A DNA stretch of 33,448 nucleotides from Actinomycetes bacterium (GCA_021792455.1 JAJYUP010000022.1:1-33448), one strand, 5' to 3'; counted from the stretch's first letter, positions 6,440 through 15,105 are shown. Notes: generated from the sequence alone by a model not told the origin. A program made the numbers and translations.

Positions 6440-8446
6440 ATGTTCGTAAAGAAGGCGGCAGTGGTCGGTGCGGGCACGATGGGCGGCCAGATCGCCCAGA
6501 CGATCGCAGGCGCCGGCATCCCCGTGGTGCTGAAGGACATCAGCGAGGATCTCGTGGCGGCGGGCGTGGAGGAGGCCCGGCGCGTGAGCGAGGGTCAGCT
6601 CGCAGGCGATGTGAAGAAGGGCAAGCTGACGGATGAGCAGGCGAGCGCCTCCGTCGAGCAGGTGCTCTCCCTGATCACGCCGACGACCTCCTATGCGCCG
6701 TTCGCCGACGTCGACTTCGTGATCGAGGCGGTGCCAGAGCGGATGGAGGTCAAGCAGGCGGTGTTCGCCGAGCTGGACGCTGCGACGCCAGGGCGCGCGG
6801 TGCTCGCCTCGAACACCTCGTCGCTGTCGATCTCAGAGATCGCCGAAGTGACGCTGCGCCCAGAGAACGTGCTCGGCTTCCACTACTTCTATCCCGCCTC
6901 GCTGATGCCGTTGATCGAGGTGGTGGAGGGCGAGCAGACGAGCGAGGAGGCGATCGCCTGCGCGGTCGCCTTCGCCCAGGCGATCCGCAAGCAGCCGATC
7001 GTCTGCGGCGAGGTGCCAGGGTTCGTGGTGAACCGCATCCTGACCTCCGGCATGTCTGAGATCTGGCGCGAGCAGGAGCAGCGGCAGCTGTCGATAGAGG
7101 CGATCGACGAGGGGATCGGCGCGGCCGGCGTCGTGCCGATAGCCCCCTACCGGCTGCTGAACCTGCTGGGGCTCGACACCGTCCTTCACGTGGCAGAGCA
7201 CCTCGCAGAGTCCTACGGCCCAGAGCGCTTCTACGTTCCAAGCGCGCTGCGGCAGCTGGTCGCCGACGGCAGGCTCGGAGCAAAGACGGGCGGCGAGGGC
7301 GTCTACGACCCGGAGGGGCGGCCGAACGTGCCCGGGCAGGCGCAGCCAGACGTCGGCGAGCTCGTCCAGCTGCTTTCGCTGAAGAGCTTCGTGGAGGCCT
7401 GTCTGCTGCTGGAGGAGGGCGTCGCAAGCCACAGGGACATCGACTTCGGGATGATGGCGGGCGCCGGCATGGACCCGCGCAGGGGCCTGATGCCGCCGTT
7501 CATGAAGGCGGACGCAGAGGGGCTCGATGAGGTCCTGAACCGCCTGAGCGCCGCCGCCGAGCGACACGGAGAGCGCTTTGCGCCGCCGCGGATACTGCGA
7601 CGGCTGGTCGCCCAGGGGCGGCTCGGCACGGCGAGCGGGCAGGGGTTCTACGCCTATCCGAGGCCCGATGAGCAGCAGCCCGCCGAGCGGTTGAAGCTCG
7701 AGTCGCGCGAGGACGGGGTCGCGATCGCCTGGCTTTCGAACCCGCCGATGAACGCGCTCTCCCCAGAGGTGGTGGAGGACTTCGAGAAGGTGTGGCAGGC
7801 GGTGGTGAAAGGTGGGGTGCGGGCGCTGATCGTCGCCTCGGCGAACCCGATGCTGTTCTGCGCCGGTGCGGACATAAGGGCGTTCACGACGATGGACGAG
7901 CAGGCGGGCAGGCAGCTGATCGACCGCGCTCACGATCTGTTCGCCGAGATGCGGGCGAGCTCTGTGACGACGATCGCCGCGGTGAACGGGCTCGCCTACG
8001 GCGGCGGCTGTGAGCTTGCGATGGCCTGCGACTTCAGGATCGCTGCGCGCTCGGCGATCTTCGGGCAGCCGGAGATAAAGCTTGGGATCATCCCAGGGTT
8101 CGGCGGCACCCAGCGCCTGCCGGCGCTGATCGGGGCCGCCGACGCGCTGGAGATGAACCTGACAGGCGAACCGATCCTGGCAGGCGAAGCGCTGGCTCTG
8201 AGGCTGGCGAACAGGGTCGTGGCCGACCACGAGCTGCTCGATGCCTGCCTGTCCTGGGCGGGCAGGCTGGCAAGGCAGGCGCCGAAGGCGATCGCTGAGA
8301 TAAAGCGGGTCTCCGCAGGCGGCGCGACGGCGGCGGGGATTGAGGCGGAGAAGGCGGCGTTTGCGGCGGTCTTTGCAAGCGGCGATGCAAAGGAGGGCAT
8401 CTCCGCGTTCCTTCAGAAGCGGCCCCCGAGGTTCAAGGGCAGCTGA
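6440..8446 (+). CDS. bifunctional 3-hydroxyacyl-CoA dehydrogenase / enoyl-CoA hydratase, dehydrogenase first
   Basis: 668 residues carrying two consecutive beta-oxidation activities. Residues 1-180: NAD-binding Rossmann domain ([20 protein letters not shown]) with the catalytic His region [17 protein letters not shown]. About 185-405: two copies of the C-terminal dehydrogenase domain ([22 protein letters not shown], then [25 protein letters not shown]). About 418-668: crotonase fold with the oxyanion motif [14 protein letters not shown] and both catalytic Glu ([12 protein letters not shown] and [20 protein letters not shown]). Both active sites look intact. The order is reversed relative to E. 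coli FadB/FadJ, where the hydratase is N-terminal; archaeal and some actinobacterial fusions have this order. No thiolase is present nearby. Confidence 0.93.
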   Translation: MFVKKAAVVGAGTMGGQIAQTIAGAGIPVVLKDISEDLVAAGVEEARRVSEGQLAGDVKKGKLTDEQASASVEQVLSLITPTTSYAPFADVDFVIEAVPERMEVKQAVFAELDAATPGRAVLASNTSSLSISEIAEVTLRPENVLGFHYFYPASLMPLIEVVEGEQTSEEAIACAVAFAQAIRKQPIVCGEVPGFVVNRILTSGMSEIWREQEQRQLSIEAIDEGIGAAGVVPIAPYRLLNLLGLDTVLHVAEHLAESYGPERFYVPSALRQLVADGRLGAKTGGEGVYDPEGRPNVPGQAQPDVGELVQLLSLKSFVEACLLLEEGVASHRDIDFGMMAGAGMDPRRGLMPPFMKADAEGLDEVLNRLSAAAERHGERFAPPRILRRLVAQGRLGTASGQGFYAYPRPDEQQPAERLKLESREDGVAIAWLSNPPMNALSPEVVEDFEKVWQAVVKGGVRALIVASANPMLFCAGADIRAFTTMDEQAGRQLIDRAHDLFAEMRASSVTTIAAVNGLAYGGGCELAMACDFRIAARSAIFGQPEIKLGIIPGFGGTQRLPALIGAADALEMNLTGEPILAGEALALRLANRVVADHELLDACLSWAGRLARQAPKAIAEIKRVSAGGATAAGIEAEKAAFAAVFASGDAKEGISAFLQKRPPRFKGS

Positions 8447-8487
8447 GCGGCGCGAGGCCAGCGTCGATCCCAGGCACACCCGGTTCA

Positions 8488-8502
8488 GCCGATCGGATCG
8501 GC
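8488..8502. terminator. 15-bp perfect dyad between convergent genes
   Basis: GCCGATC-G-GATCGGC lies 41 bp after the hydratase fusion stop and 6 bp before the stop of the minus-strand ATPase gene. It may be a weak bidirectional terminator or a protein site. There is no U tract. Confidence 0.3.
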
Positions 8503-8507
8503 GACGG

Positions 8508-9731
8508 CTATGAGACAGATCGCCCCGCAGGAGCGTTGCCCTCGAGCAATCGATCCAGATCTGGCAGCGCGGCCCAGCCGATCAGCTCCCCTGCGCTGCG
8601 GCGCTGGGACTCCTGCCCGCCGTAGACAACGGCCGCCTGATCGATCTGCCAGCGCCCGTCGCCGCGTGCAGCGACCAGCTCGGCGAAGTGCGGGAAGGCC
8701 TTGAAGTACTCGCTGGATGGAGTACGGCCGGCCTTCGCCTCGATTGCCGTGATCCGGCCGCCGTGGTCTATGAGCAGGTCGATCTCATGCCGGTCTCGCT
8801 CACGGTAGAAGGACAGCTCGGCGCGTTGCGCGCGATGGCGATGCATCTTCACGATCTCTGAGATCACCCAGTTCTCGAACAGGGCGCCGCGCAGCGGATG
8901 GGTCGCCAGCTGGCGGGGGTCCCCGATTCCGATCAGGTTCGCTGCGAGGCCGGTGTCGTGGAAGTAGAGCTTTGGGTGTCTGCTCAGGCGCTTGCCGAGG
9001 TTGGCATGGAAAGGGGGAAGGCGGAAGACGATGAAGCTGGCCTGAAGCACGGAGATCCAGCTGCGAGCCGTCGGCTGTGTGATGCCGCAGTCGGAGGCCA
9101 GCGACGCGAGGTTGAGCAGCTGCCCGGTGTGTCCGGCGCAGAGGCGCAGGAACGTGTGGAAGGCGTCCAGGTCGCCGACTCGGAGGAGGCTGCGGACGTC
9201 TCGCTCCAGGTAGGTGGCGGTGTAGTCGGAGAGCCACTCGTTCGCCGGAAGCTGCCGATCGTGAATGCGCGGGTAGCCTCCCTGCCAGAGGATGGTGTCG
9301 AGATCGTGAGGAGGACGCGGGAAGCGTTGGATCTCCGCGAGCTCCAGGGGGAGAAGCTCCAGCAGCGCCGTGCGCCCGGCAAGCGACTGACTCACCCCAT
9401 CGAGCAGCGTGAGGCTCTGTGAGCCGGTGAGGATGAAGCGCCCCGGCGTGGGGTCCTCGTCGACGATGACCTGCAGGTGGGAGGTCAGCCCCGGCGCCCG
9501 CTGAATCTCATCGAGTATCGCGCCTGCGCCGGCGAAGCGGTCAAAGAAGGCAAGCGGGTCCTCATGGGCGAGCGCGCGCTCAGAAGGAGCCTCCAGCGAG
9601 ACGTAGGCGTGGTGAGGGAACGCAGCCTTGGCGAGCGTCGTCTTGCCTGATTGCCGTGGACCCGTCACGGTCACGACCGGATGCTGTGTGGCGAGCCGCT
9701 CGAGCTGATCCTGAAGGGTCCGGCGAATCAT
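8508..9731 (-). CDS. AAA-14 / DUF4143 family ATPase
   Basis: 407 residues, the usual length for this widespread bacterial and archaeal family of uncertain role. N-terminal P-loop domain: Walker A VTGPRQSGKTTLAK (about 22-35), Walker B-like AGAILDEIQRAPGL, and sensor FILTGSQSLTLL. Then GGYPRIHDR and YLERDVRSLLRVGD, leading into a helical part and the C-terminal DUF4143 module (about 195-370: FHDTGLAANLIG, RGALFENWVISEI, FYRERDRHEIDLLID, AIEAKAG). The last block, D-x(n)-E-x-K, resembles the PD-(D/E)XK nuclease fold core that has been noted for DUF4143. It stands alone on the minus strand, convergent with the beta-oxidation genes, behind an unusually AT-rich promoter with a dyad. This fits a separately acquired, self-regulated cassette (inference). 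Confidence 0.9.
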   Translation of the reverse strand: MIRRTLQDQLERLATQHPVVTVTGPRQSGKTTLAKAAFPHHAYVSLEAPSERALAHEDPLAFFDRFAGAGAILDEIQRAPGLTSHLQVIVDEDPTPGRFILTGSQSLTLLDGVSQSLAGRTALLELLPLELAEIQRFPRPPHDLDTILWQGGYPRIHDRQLPANEWLSDYTATYLERDVRSLLRVGDLDAFHTFLRLCAGHTGQLLNLASLASDCGITQPTARSWISVLQASFIVFRLPPFHANLGKRLSRHPKLYFHDTGLAANLIGIGDPRQLATHPLRGALFENWVISEIVKMHRHRAQRAELSFYRERDRHEIDLLIDHGGRITAIEAKAGRTPSSEYFKAFPHFAELVAARGDGRWQIDQAAVVYGGQESQRRSAGELIGWAALPDLDRLLEGNAPAGRSVS

Positions 9732-9737
9732 GGTTGG

Positions 9738-9764
9738 ACAATATCAAACTCAGCTTTTGAGATA
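9738..9764 (-). promoter_or_regulatory. AT-rich leaderless promoter with dyad for the DUF4143 ATPase
   Basis: On the minus strand TATTGT at 9743-9738 is followed by CCAACC (6 nt) and then ATG 9731. Immediately upstream are half-sites TATCTCAAA and TTTGATA in inverted orientation (9764-9742), overlapping the -10. The stretch is far more AT-rich than its surroundings. An operator, possibly for autoregulation, is plausible but unproven. Confidence 0.45.
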
Positions 9765-9843
9765 GCCCATATGTGGATCGGCTCGACGAACCACGCCGCC
9801 CATCGTGCCGGGCGAGGCCCTTCCGCCTTCTGCCGGCCAGGTC

Positions 9844-9952
9844 GCCGCCGCGAGACCACCGCTGAGGCGGCGCTCGCTGCGAGATCCCGCTCAGGCCGTC
9901 GCCGCCGCGAGATCCCCGCTCAGGCGGCGCTCGCTGCGAGATCCCGCTCAGG
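9844..9952. repeat. 57-bp tandem duplication at the 3' end of the aldo/keto reductase gene
   Basis: 9844-9895 and 9901-9952 match at 49 of 52 positions. The second copy contains the stop of the reductase-like gene (TGA, 9922-9920 on the minus strand); the first copy lies downstream of that stop and has G instead of C there, so it would not encode a stop. A shorter GCGAGATCCC-GCTCAGG element recurs inside each copy. Confidence 0.85.
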
Positions 9953-11059
9953 GACGATCTTCCAGCGCTGCGCCAGCTCGCGCAGCGGGTCGGTCATCGG
10001 CCAGCGGTCTGGGAGCGGCTCGCCAGCGTATTCGACGCTTGCGCCCTTGAGGGCCATCGATCCCGTGTTGTCGCCGATGCGCCTGATCTCTGCGAGCTCA
10101 TCAGGGCTGAGCGGGCTGACCGCGGGGGTTGCGGCGAGATCGGCGCGCTTGCTCTCGATCGGACGTGGGCGATCCCCCGTCTCCTGGATCAGCGTCGGCG
10201 CGACGCAGCGCACGCCGGGATGGGCGAGGTTCCACGCGCAGGCGAGCTGCAGCGGCGTGAGGCCGTGGCGCTGCGCGTAGGGGAGCATCTGCTGCAGGCG
10301 CTCCGAGCCCCGCTGCACCCAGCCCGCCGGGCGGAAGGCGCGGTGGTCGTGGCTTGGAAAGCTCTGCCCAGGCACCACGTCGCCGTGGAAGAGGCCCCCA
10401 TAGTCGACGACCCTCGTGATGAGCGAGACGCCGTGGCGGGTTGCGGCATCGAGCACGAGCTCGCCAGGCCATGGCTCCATCGGGCTGAGGATGATCATCG
10501 CCCAGTCGATCGTCTGCCCGAAGCGCTCGAGACAGTCGATGAGGTCGAGCGTGAACCCGTTCGCTGGGCCGGGGGCGAGGCCGATCGCGGCGGCGAGTCC
10601 CTGCTCACGCACGGCCGAGAGGCCCTCCCAGACAGCGGCGCTGCGGTAGCCGACGCTGTCAGGGTTGTGCAGCAGCAGCAGGTCGAGATGATCGGTGCGC
10701 AGGCGCGCCAGCATGCGCTCCGTCGCGAGCTGAATGTAGGAGGCGAACTGATCCTCTCCGCGCAGCCTGGCATCGGTGAAGCGCGGGAAGCCCTTCGCGC
10801 CGTCCCGCCTGCCTGAGTAGAAGTCGTGGCCGATCGCGCCTACGAGATTGAAGCTGTCGCGGTCGAGGCCTGCGATCGCCTGACCAAGCAACAGGTCCGC
10901 CTGCCCCTCCCCATAGACGTCGGCGCTGATGAGGGTGTCGATGCCCTCCCCTGGTCGAAGCAGCGCGATCAGCCGCTTCTCTGAGATCGGCTCGCCAAAG
11001 CGCATGAAGCGCCCGCCGCTCCAAGTGCCGATCGCCGTGCTGCTGAGCTCTGCGCTCAT
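9920..11059 (-). CDS. aldo/keto reductase family protein, catalytic Lys not evident
   Basis: 379 residues with the (beta/alpha)8 aldo/keto reductase layout: N-terminal STAIGTWSGGRFMRFG, TLISADVYGEGQADLLLG (Asp and Tyr of the tetrad), LRTDHLDLLLLHNPDS (His of the tetrad), GLSAVREQGLAAAIGLA, and C-terminal PLQLACAWNLAHPGVRCVAPT with DELAEIRRIGDNTGSMALKG. Active family members have a Lys at the end of strand 3 (pattern TK). The equivalent stretch here is FNLVGAIGHDFYSG with no Lys, so reductase activity is uncertain. The protein is also longer than the usual 280-340 residues. TAGACT lies 9 nt before ATG 11059 on the minus strand, with no SD. The C-terminus lies in a tandem duplication. Confidence 0.85.
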   Translation of the reverse strand: MSAELSSTAIGTWSGGRFMRFGEPISEKRLIALLRPGEGIDTLISADVYGEGQADLLLGQAIAGLDRDSFNLVGAIGHDFYSGRRDGAKGFPRFTDARLRGEDQFASYIQLATERMLARLRTDHLDLLLLHNPDSVGYRSAAVWEGLSAVREQGLAAAIGLAPGPANGFTLDLIDCLERFGQTIDWAMIILSPMEPWPGELVLDAATRHGVSLITRVVDYGGLFHGDVVPGQSFPSHDHRAFRPAGWVQRGSERLQQMLPYAQRHGLTPLQLACAWNLAHPGVRCVAPTLIQETGDRPRPIESKRADLAATPAVSPLSPDELAEIRRIGDNTGSMALKGASVEYAGEPLPDRWPMTDPLRELAQRWKIVPERDLAASAA

Positions 11060-11068
11060 CGAGCGCGA

Positions 11069-11074
11069 AGTCTA
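11069..11074 (-). promoter_or_regulatory. -10 element TAGACT
   Basis: Minus-strand TAGACT followed by TCGCGCTCG (9 nt) and ATG 11059; no SD between them. It fits the near-leaderless pattern seen at other genes here. Confidence 0.45.
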
Positions 11075-11160
11075 GCCTCGCGCCACGCGCGCGGGGGGAG
11101 GCACATGCGCGCGGGATTGCGGCATGTCAGGCACTTGCGTCGATCTGCCGATGAGCCATT

Positions 11161-13575
11161 GTGGTGAGGAGAAGCAACGATCAGACGCCACTTCAGAGCG
11201 CGGGTCCACGTTCGAGGTCACGCCGCTTCGCGCTTGCCGCCGCCTGCCTGCTGTGCGCTGCGGGGATCGTCGTCTCTGTGGGCGTCGCGATGCTGTGGCG
11301 CACGAGCGCGGACGAACATGCCCGCCAGGTGCTCAGGAGCACCTCTGGGGAGGTGAGCGCAGCGCTTGCGAGCGATCTGCGCCGTGAAACGGACTTCCTC
11401 AGCACCCTGCGCGCGATCGTCTCGATGCAGCCTCACATCAGTGAGCGCAGCTTCCTGCAGTGGTATGAGGCACTCGAGCCGCGACACGGTGACCTCGGCA
11501 CCGTCGCGACCGCGGTGATCGCGGTCGTGCCGGCGAGGGAACTGGCCTCATTCCAGCGCAGGCGGTTCTCAGAACCGTCGTTTCGCGCGCTCGCGGGCAC
11601 GAGTCGCCAGATCATCCCTGCAGGGCGCCGCAGCCGTTACTGCCTGCTCTCAGCCGGGTTCTCGAAGCTCCAGCGGGCTCCCCTCGTGCAGCTGGTGGGG
11701 CACCTGGACTGGTGCACGAACACCGTTGCCGGGCTGGGTTCAGCGCTTGCCGCCGCCGCCCGCACAGGCGAGGTGGTCGTGACGCCTGAGGCGGTCGGCA
11801 CGACCTTCATCGGGTCGGCCGTGTACCGGCAGGGCGCACCGGTGGCGACAGCTGCGCAGAGGCAGGCGGCGACGATCGGCTGGGTGTGGAGCTCCTTCGA
11901 TGTGCAGGCACTGCTGAACAGCGTGATCGGCTCCGAGCACAAAACGAGCGTCTCGCTCTATCACCGGGACCCAGGCGAAGGGCTCACGAAGATCGGAAGT
12001 GCCGGGAGCGCGCCGAGGGCCGCGCTCGCCGACTCGTTCGCCCTCGACGGCAGCGGCGCGTGGCGCCTCGAAGTGAGAGGCGTGCCAGGACTTGGTGGAG
12101 GTGTGATCGCAGCGGGCCCATGGGTGGTCGTGCTCGTGCTCGGGGTGGTGGCGAGCATGCTCGTCTCGGCACTTGCGCTTGCGCTGCTGAGCTCCCGTCA
12201 GAGGGCCTTCGCGCTCGTCGCGGAGACGACCGGCAAGCTCCGCCACCAGGCTCTCCACGACTCCCTCACCGGGCTTCCGAACAGGGTGCTCGCGCTGGGG
12301 AGGGCTGAGCAGATGCTGGACAGGGCCCGCGAGCTCGGGGGTCAGGTCGCAGCGCTCTATGTCGACCTCGACGGCTTCAAGCACGTCAACGACACGTTCG
12401 GCCACGCGACTGGCGACGAGCTGCTCGTGATCGCAGCAGGCAGGCTCCGAAGCGTCGTGCGCGAAGGCGACACAGCCGCCCGCCTCGGTGGCGACGAGTT
12501 CGTCGTGCTGCTCGACTGCCGGCAGCTGAGGAGCGGACCGGTCCCGATCGCCAAGCGGATGCTCGAGGTGCTTCGTCAACCGTATGCGCTGAGCGGCGAG
12601 GGCGCGCGTCGCCTGTCGCTGACGGCAAGCATAGGGATCGCGGTCGGCACGCGACCAAGCGCGGAGGAGCTGCTGCGCGACGCCGACGTTGCGCTGTATG
12701 AGGCGAAGGCCGCGGGCCGCGACCGCTACGTCCTCTTCGAAGCTGCGATGCAGACGGCGGTGCAGGACCGCCTCACCCTCGAGATGGATCTGAGCGAGGC
12801 GCTCCTCCGGGGAGAGCTCCGACTCGTCTACCAGCCGACAGTGGAGCTCGGCAGCGGGCGGATCGTCGCGGCAGAGGCGCTGCTGCGCTGGGCTCACCCT
12901 GAGCGCGGGCTCGTCGAGCCAGCAGAGTTCGTGCCGATCGCGGAGCAGAGCGGCCTGATCGTGCCGATCGGCCGCTGGGTGCTCGAGCAGGCGTGCGCCC
13001 AGGCCGCCGACTGGCACCGGCGCGGCCATCGGATCGGGATCGCCGTGAACCTGTCAGCGCGCCAGATAGACCGCAGGGCGCTCGTCGACGAAGTGAGGAC
13101 GGCACTCGACGGCAGCGGCCTCGATCCAAGCTCTCTGACGCTGGAGGTGACGGAGACGACGATCATGCGAGAGGCCCGGCTGAGTGCACATCGGCTGCGG
13201 GCCCTGAAGGACCTCGGCGTGCGGCTTGCGATCGACGACTTCGGGACCGGCTACTCCTCGCTTGCCTATCTGCGCCAGTTCCCTGTGAACACGCTGAAGA
13301 TCGACCGCTCCTTCGTCGCCGGCATGACCTCCTCGAAGGAGTCTGCTGCCCTGGTGCGCACCCTCGTGCAGCTCGGGCGCACGCTGGAGCTCGAGACCCT
13401 CGCAGAGGGCATCGAGCAGCCCGCCCAGCTGGAGGCGCTGAGGCGCGAAGGCTGCAGGTACGGCCAGGGGTTCCTGTTCGCGATGCCGCTTCCCGCCGCG
13501 GCGCTGGAGGCGATGCTCCAGAGCGAGGCGGTGCGGCTGAGGGGTGAGGATGCGCAGCGCACGCTCAGGGTTTGA
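11161..13575 (+). CDS. membrane CHASE-GGDEF-EAL cyclic-di-GMP signalling protein
   Basis: 804 residues from GTG 11161 (a GTG at 11164 is equally possible; no SD seen). Membrane segment at about 21-46, a periplasmic CHASE-like sensor at about 75-250 (ISERSFLQWYEALEP, AVIAVVPARELASFQRR), and a second membrane segment at about 318-345. The GGDEF domain (from about 367, DSLTGLPNRVLALGRAEQML) has the intact signature RLGGDEFVVL and, five residues before it, REGD, which matches the RxxD inhibitory site. The EAL domain (about 545-790) keeps AAEALLRWAHP, VTETTIM, IDDFGTGYSSLAYLRQFP, KIDRSFV and AEGIEQ. Both synthesis and hydrolysis of c-di-GMP therefore look possible; which dominates cannot be told. 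The gene is convergent with the next gene and overlaps it by 11 bp. Confidence 0.93.
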   Translation: MVRRSNDQTPLQSAGPRSRSRRFALAAACLLCAAGIVVSVGVAMLWRTSADEHARQVLRSTSGEVSAALASDLRRETDFLSTLRAIVSMQPHISERSFLQWYEALEPRHGDLGTVATAVIAVVPARELASFQRRRFSEPSFRALAGTSRQIIPAGRRSRYCLLSAGFSKLQRAPLVQLVGHLDWCTNTVAGLGSALAAAARTGEVVVTPEAVGTTFIGSAVYRQGAPVATAAQRQAATIGWVWSSFDVQALLNSVIGSEHKTSVSLYHRDPGEGLTKIGSAGSAPRAALADSFALDGSGAWRLEVRGVPGLGGGVIAAGPWVVVLVLGVVASMLVSALALALLSSRQRAFALVAETTGKLRHQALHDSLTGLPNRVLALGRAEQMLDRARELGGQVAALYVDLDGFKHVNDTFGHATGDELLVIAAGRLRSVVREGDTAARLGGDEFVVLLDCRQLRSGPVPIAKRMLEVLRQPYALSGEGARRLSLTASIGIAVGTRPSAEELLRDADVALYEAKAAGRDRYVLFEAAMQTAVQDRLTLEMDLSEALLRGELRLVYQPTVELGSGRIVAAEALLRWAHPERGLVEPAEFVPIAEQSGLIVPIGRWVLEQACAQAADWHRRGHRIGIAVNLSARQIDRRALVDEVRTALDGSGLDPSSLTLEVTETTIMREARLSAHRLRALKDLGVRLAIDDFGTGYSSLAYLRQFPVNTLKIDRSFVAGMTSSKESAALVRTLVQLGRTLELETLAEGIEQPAQLEALRREGCRYGQGFLFAMPLPAAALEAMLQSEAVRLRGEDAQRTLRV

Positions 13576-14527
13576 GCAGGCGCCTCGCTCTCAGCGCTGC
13601 CTGGAGGCTCTGCAGCGCACTGGAGAGCATGCTGCGGTCGACAGGCGAGGGCTCGCCTGCGCCCGCGCCTGCAACGATCCCCGCCGCCTGCGCGGCGAGG
13701 TGCTGATGAAGGCGCTGCAGCTCTGCATACCGGCCCGCGAGCGCAACCCCAGGGTGATCTGCGAGCTCGGAGAGGGCTGCAGCGTAGGCGCGCTCGAGCT
13801 CGATCGCGCAGTGCGCATACCTGCCTGCCTTCAGGTCGCTTGAGGCCCGCAGCACGAGCTCCTCGCAGATGAGCGCAACTTCGCGGCCGCTGAGCAGCGC
13901 CGCAATCCGCTCCTGCGCAGCCGCCCCTGCGAGCAGACCTCGACGGTGGGAGCGCCGCGCGCGCATCGACGGTATCTGCCTCGTCGACTGCGACGGTCCG
14001 AGCGACTGCGACGGTCCGATCGACTGCTCGTCTGCCGGCAGGCGCAGTCGTCTCGCCTCGGTCGAGCGCCCGACGGAAAGCTGCTCGCCCTCGCCATAGC
14101 CCGCCCAGAGAGCGAGCGTCGCTCTGCGGTCGACGGTGCCTGCGCGATCGTCTGCGGCGGCGATCCTGCACGCCTCGCAGAGCCTGTCTATCGCGCCGAA
14201 GGCGATGTCGATCGCCTCCTCGGCCTCGATGCGCGCAAGGACCTCCCCTGCCGTCTCAGGGCTTGGCAGGGGATCGCCGTCTACGACGGTGACGAACGTG
14301 AATCGCTCCCGGTGGGATTCGCAGTCCCGATCGGGCGTCCGCGCAGGCGCAGGAGGCGCAGGCGGCGCGATCGCCGCGGTTGGTGCAGAAGGCACCTCGA
14401 CGGTGTGCACGATCGCCACCTGGTGACCTTCGCCTCCGTCGGCTGCCCGCAGCAGCCATCGCCCGTCCGGCACGCTGAGCATCGCAGGCAGCTTCACCTG
14501 CACGAACGCGAGAAGGCGCGGTGACAC
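13565..14527 (-). CDS. conserved hypothetical protein
   Basis: 320 residues from a GTG start at 14527. N-terminal part (1-150): FVQVKLPAMLSVPDGRWLLR, a Pro/Ala linker, RFTFVTVVDGDPLPSPETA and a helical segment EAIDIAFGAIDRLCEACRIA. A low-complexity stretch with LGPSQS twice (about 170-185), then a helical C-terminal half (AALLSGREVALICEELVLRASSDLKAGRYAHCAIELERAY and onwards). No signal peptide, membrane segment or recognised catalytic motif. TACGGT lies 6 nt before the GTG on the minus strand, suggesting a leaderless message. The gene is divergent from the phasin-like gene and overlaps the 3' end of the c-di-GMP gene. No function assigned. Confidence 0.7.
   Translation of the reverse strand: MSPRLLAFVQVKLPAMLSVPDGRWLLRAADGGEGHQVAIVHTVEVPSAPTAAIAPPAPPAPARTPDRDCESHRERFTFVTVVDGDPLPSPETAGEVLARIEAEEAIDIAFGAIDRLCEACRIAAADDRAGTVDRRATLALWAGYGEGEQLSVGRSTEARRLRLPADEQSIGPSQSLGPSQSTRQIPSMRARRSHRRGLLAGAAAQERIAALLSGREVALICEELVLRASSDLKAGRYAHCAIELERAYAAALSELADHPGVALAGRYAELQRLHQHLAAQAAGIVAGAGAGEPSPVDRSMLSSALQSLQAALRARRLLKP
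13985..14026. repeat. 18-bp tandem repeat inside the 320-residue hypothetical gene
   Basis: CGACTGCGACGGTCCGAG (13985-14002) is repeated at 14003-14020 with one change, plus a 6-bp partial copy. It encodes LGPSQS twice on the minus strand, in frame. Confidence 0.8.
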
Positions 14528-14533
14528 GCTCGC

Positions 14534-14539
14534 ACCGTA
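14534..14539 (-). promoter_or_regulatory. -10 element TACGGT, leaderless arrangement
   Basis: Minus-strand TACGGT, then GCGAGC (6 nt), then GTG 14527. The spacing is the same as at the genes starting at 2337, 6440 and 9731. Confidence 0.4.
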
Positions 14540-14631
14540 TCCTGATTGGCATCTGGAGGCTGTCGGCGCGCGGCTCGGGGTGTGTCCGGCAGCGCGACGA
14601 GGAGAAACTGAGCGAGACGAGGAGAACCGAG

Positions 14632-15093
14632 ATGACGAGCGGCAGCGAGAACGGAAGGGGACTGCGCGATCTGATCGCGAGCCGGACCGAGGATCGGCTC
14701 GGCCGGGCGCTCACCGAGCTGCTGGAGAGCCCGCTTTTGAGCGGCGCGATCGGGAGGGCGTTCGACGCGAAGGAGAAGGCCGCGCAGGCGCAGGAGCTCG
14801 CGATGGGCGCGCTGAACCTGCCGTCAGCCGCCGACATCGAGCGCTTGACACGCAGGCTGCGCTCAGTCTCCCAGCGGCTCGAGGCCGTCGAGGAGGTGGT
14901 CTCACGTCTCGACAGGGGCACGGGCAGCCGTCTCGCCGCAATCGAGCAGCGCCTGGAGTCCCTCGGAGGCACGGTGGAGGCGATCGCCGCGGAGATCGCG
15001 GCAGGCGGCGCGGCGAGCAAGAGCCCGCCCCGCCCGCGCGCGAGCAGCTCCGCGAAGCGGCGCTCCGGCAGCGCGCCGACGACGAAGGAGTGA
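14632..15093 (+). CDS. phasin-like coiled-coil protein
   Basis: 153 residues. ATG 14632 is chosen because AGGAGA lies 6 nt upstream; the frame is open back to 14521, but those codons look like non-coding leader. The N-terminal half (LRDLIASRTEDRLGRALTEL, AIGRAFDAKEKAAQAQELAM, GALNLPSAADIERL) and the following heptad-like helix (TRRLRSVSQRLEAVEEVVSRLDR, LAAIEQRLESLGGTVEAIAAEI) suggest a long coiled coil. The tail is basic and Ser/Pro/Arg-rich (residues 130-153). The pattern LPSAADIERLTRRLRSVSQRLE is like polyhydroxyalkanoate granule-associated proteins and their basic tails, from memory. No PHA synthase gene is in the window, so the role is tentative. Confidence 0.7.
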   Translation: MTSGSENGRGLRDLIASRTEDRLGRALTELLESPLLSGAIGRAFDAKEKAAQAQELAMGALNLPSAADIERLTRRLRSVSQRLEAVEEVVSRLDRGTGSRLAAIEQRLESLGGTVEAIAAEIAAGGAASKSPPRPRASSSAKRRSGSAPTTKE

Positions 15094-15105
15094 GTGGGGA
15101 TGAGG

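Noticed and set aside
6833-8479. 548-codon minus-strand frame opposite the dehydrogenase/hydratase fusion
   Set aside because: Typical antisense open frame in GC-rich coding DNA, Arg/His-rich, no motifs.
11740-13029. 429-codon minus-strand frame opposite the GGDEF-EAL gene
   Set aside because: Lies entirely over conserved domains on the other strand; no recognisable domain.
14521-14631. Longer start for the phasin-like protein
   Set aside because: ATG 14632 has a strong AGGAGA at 6 nt, and the upstream codons look like leader sequence.
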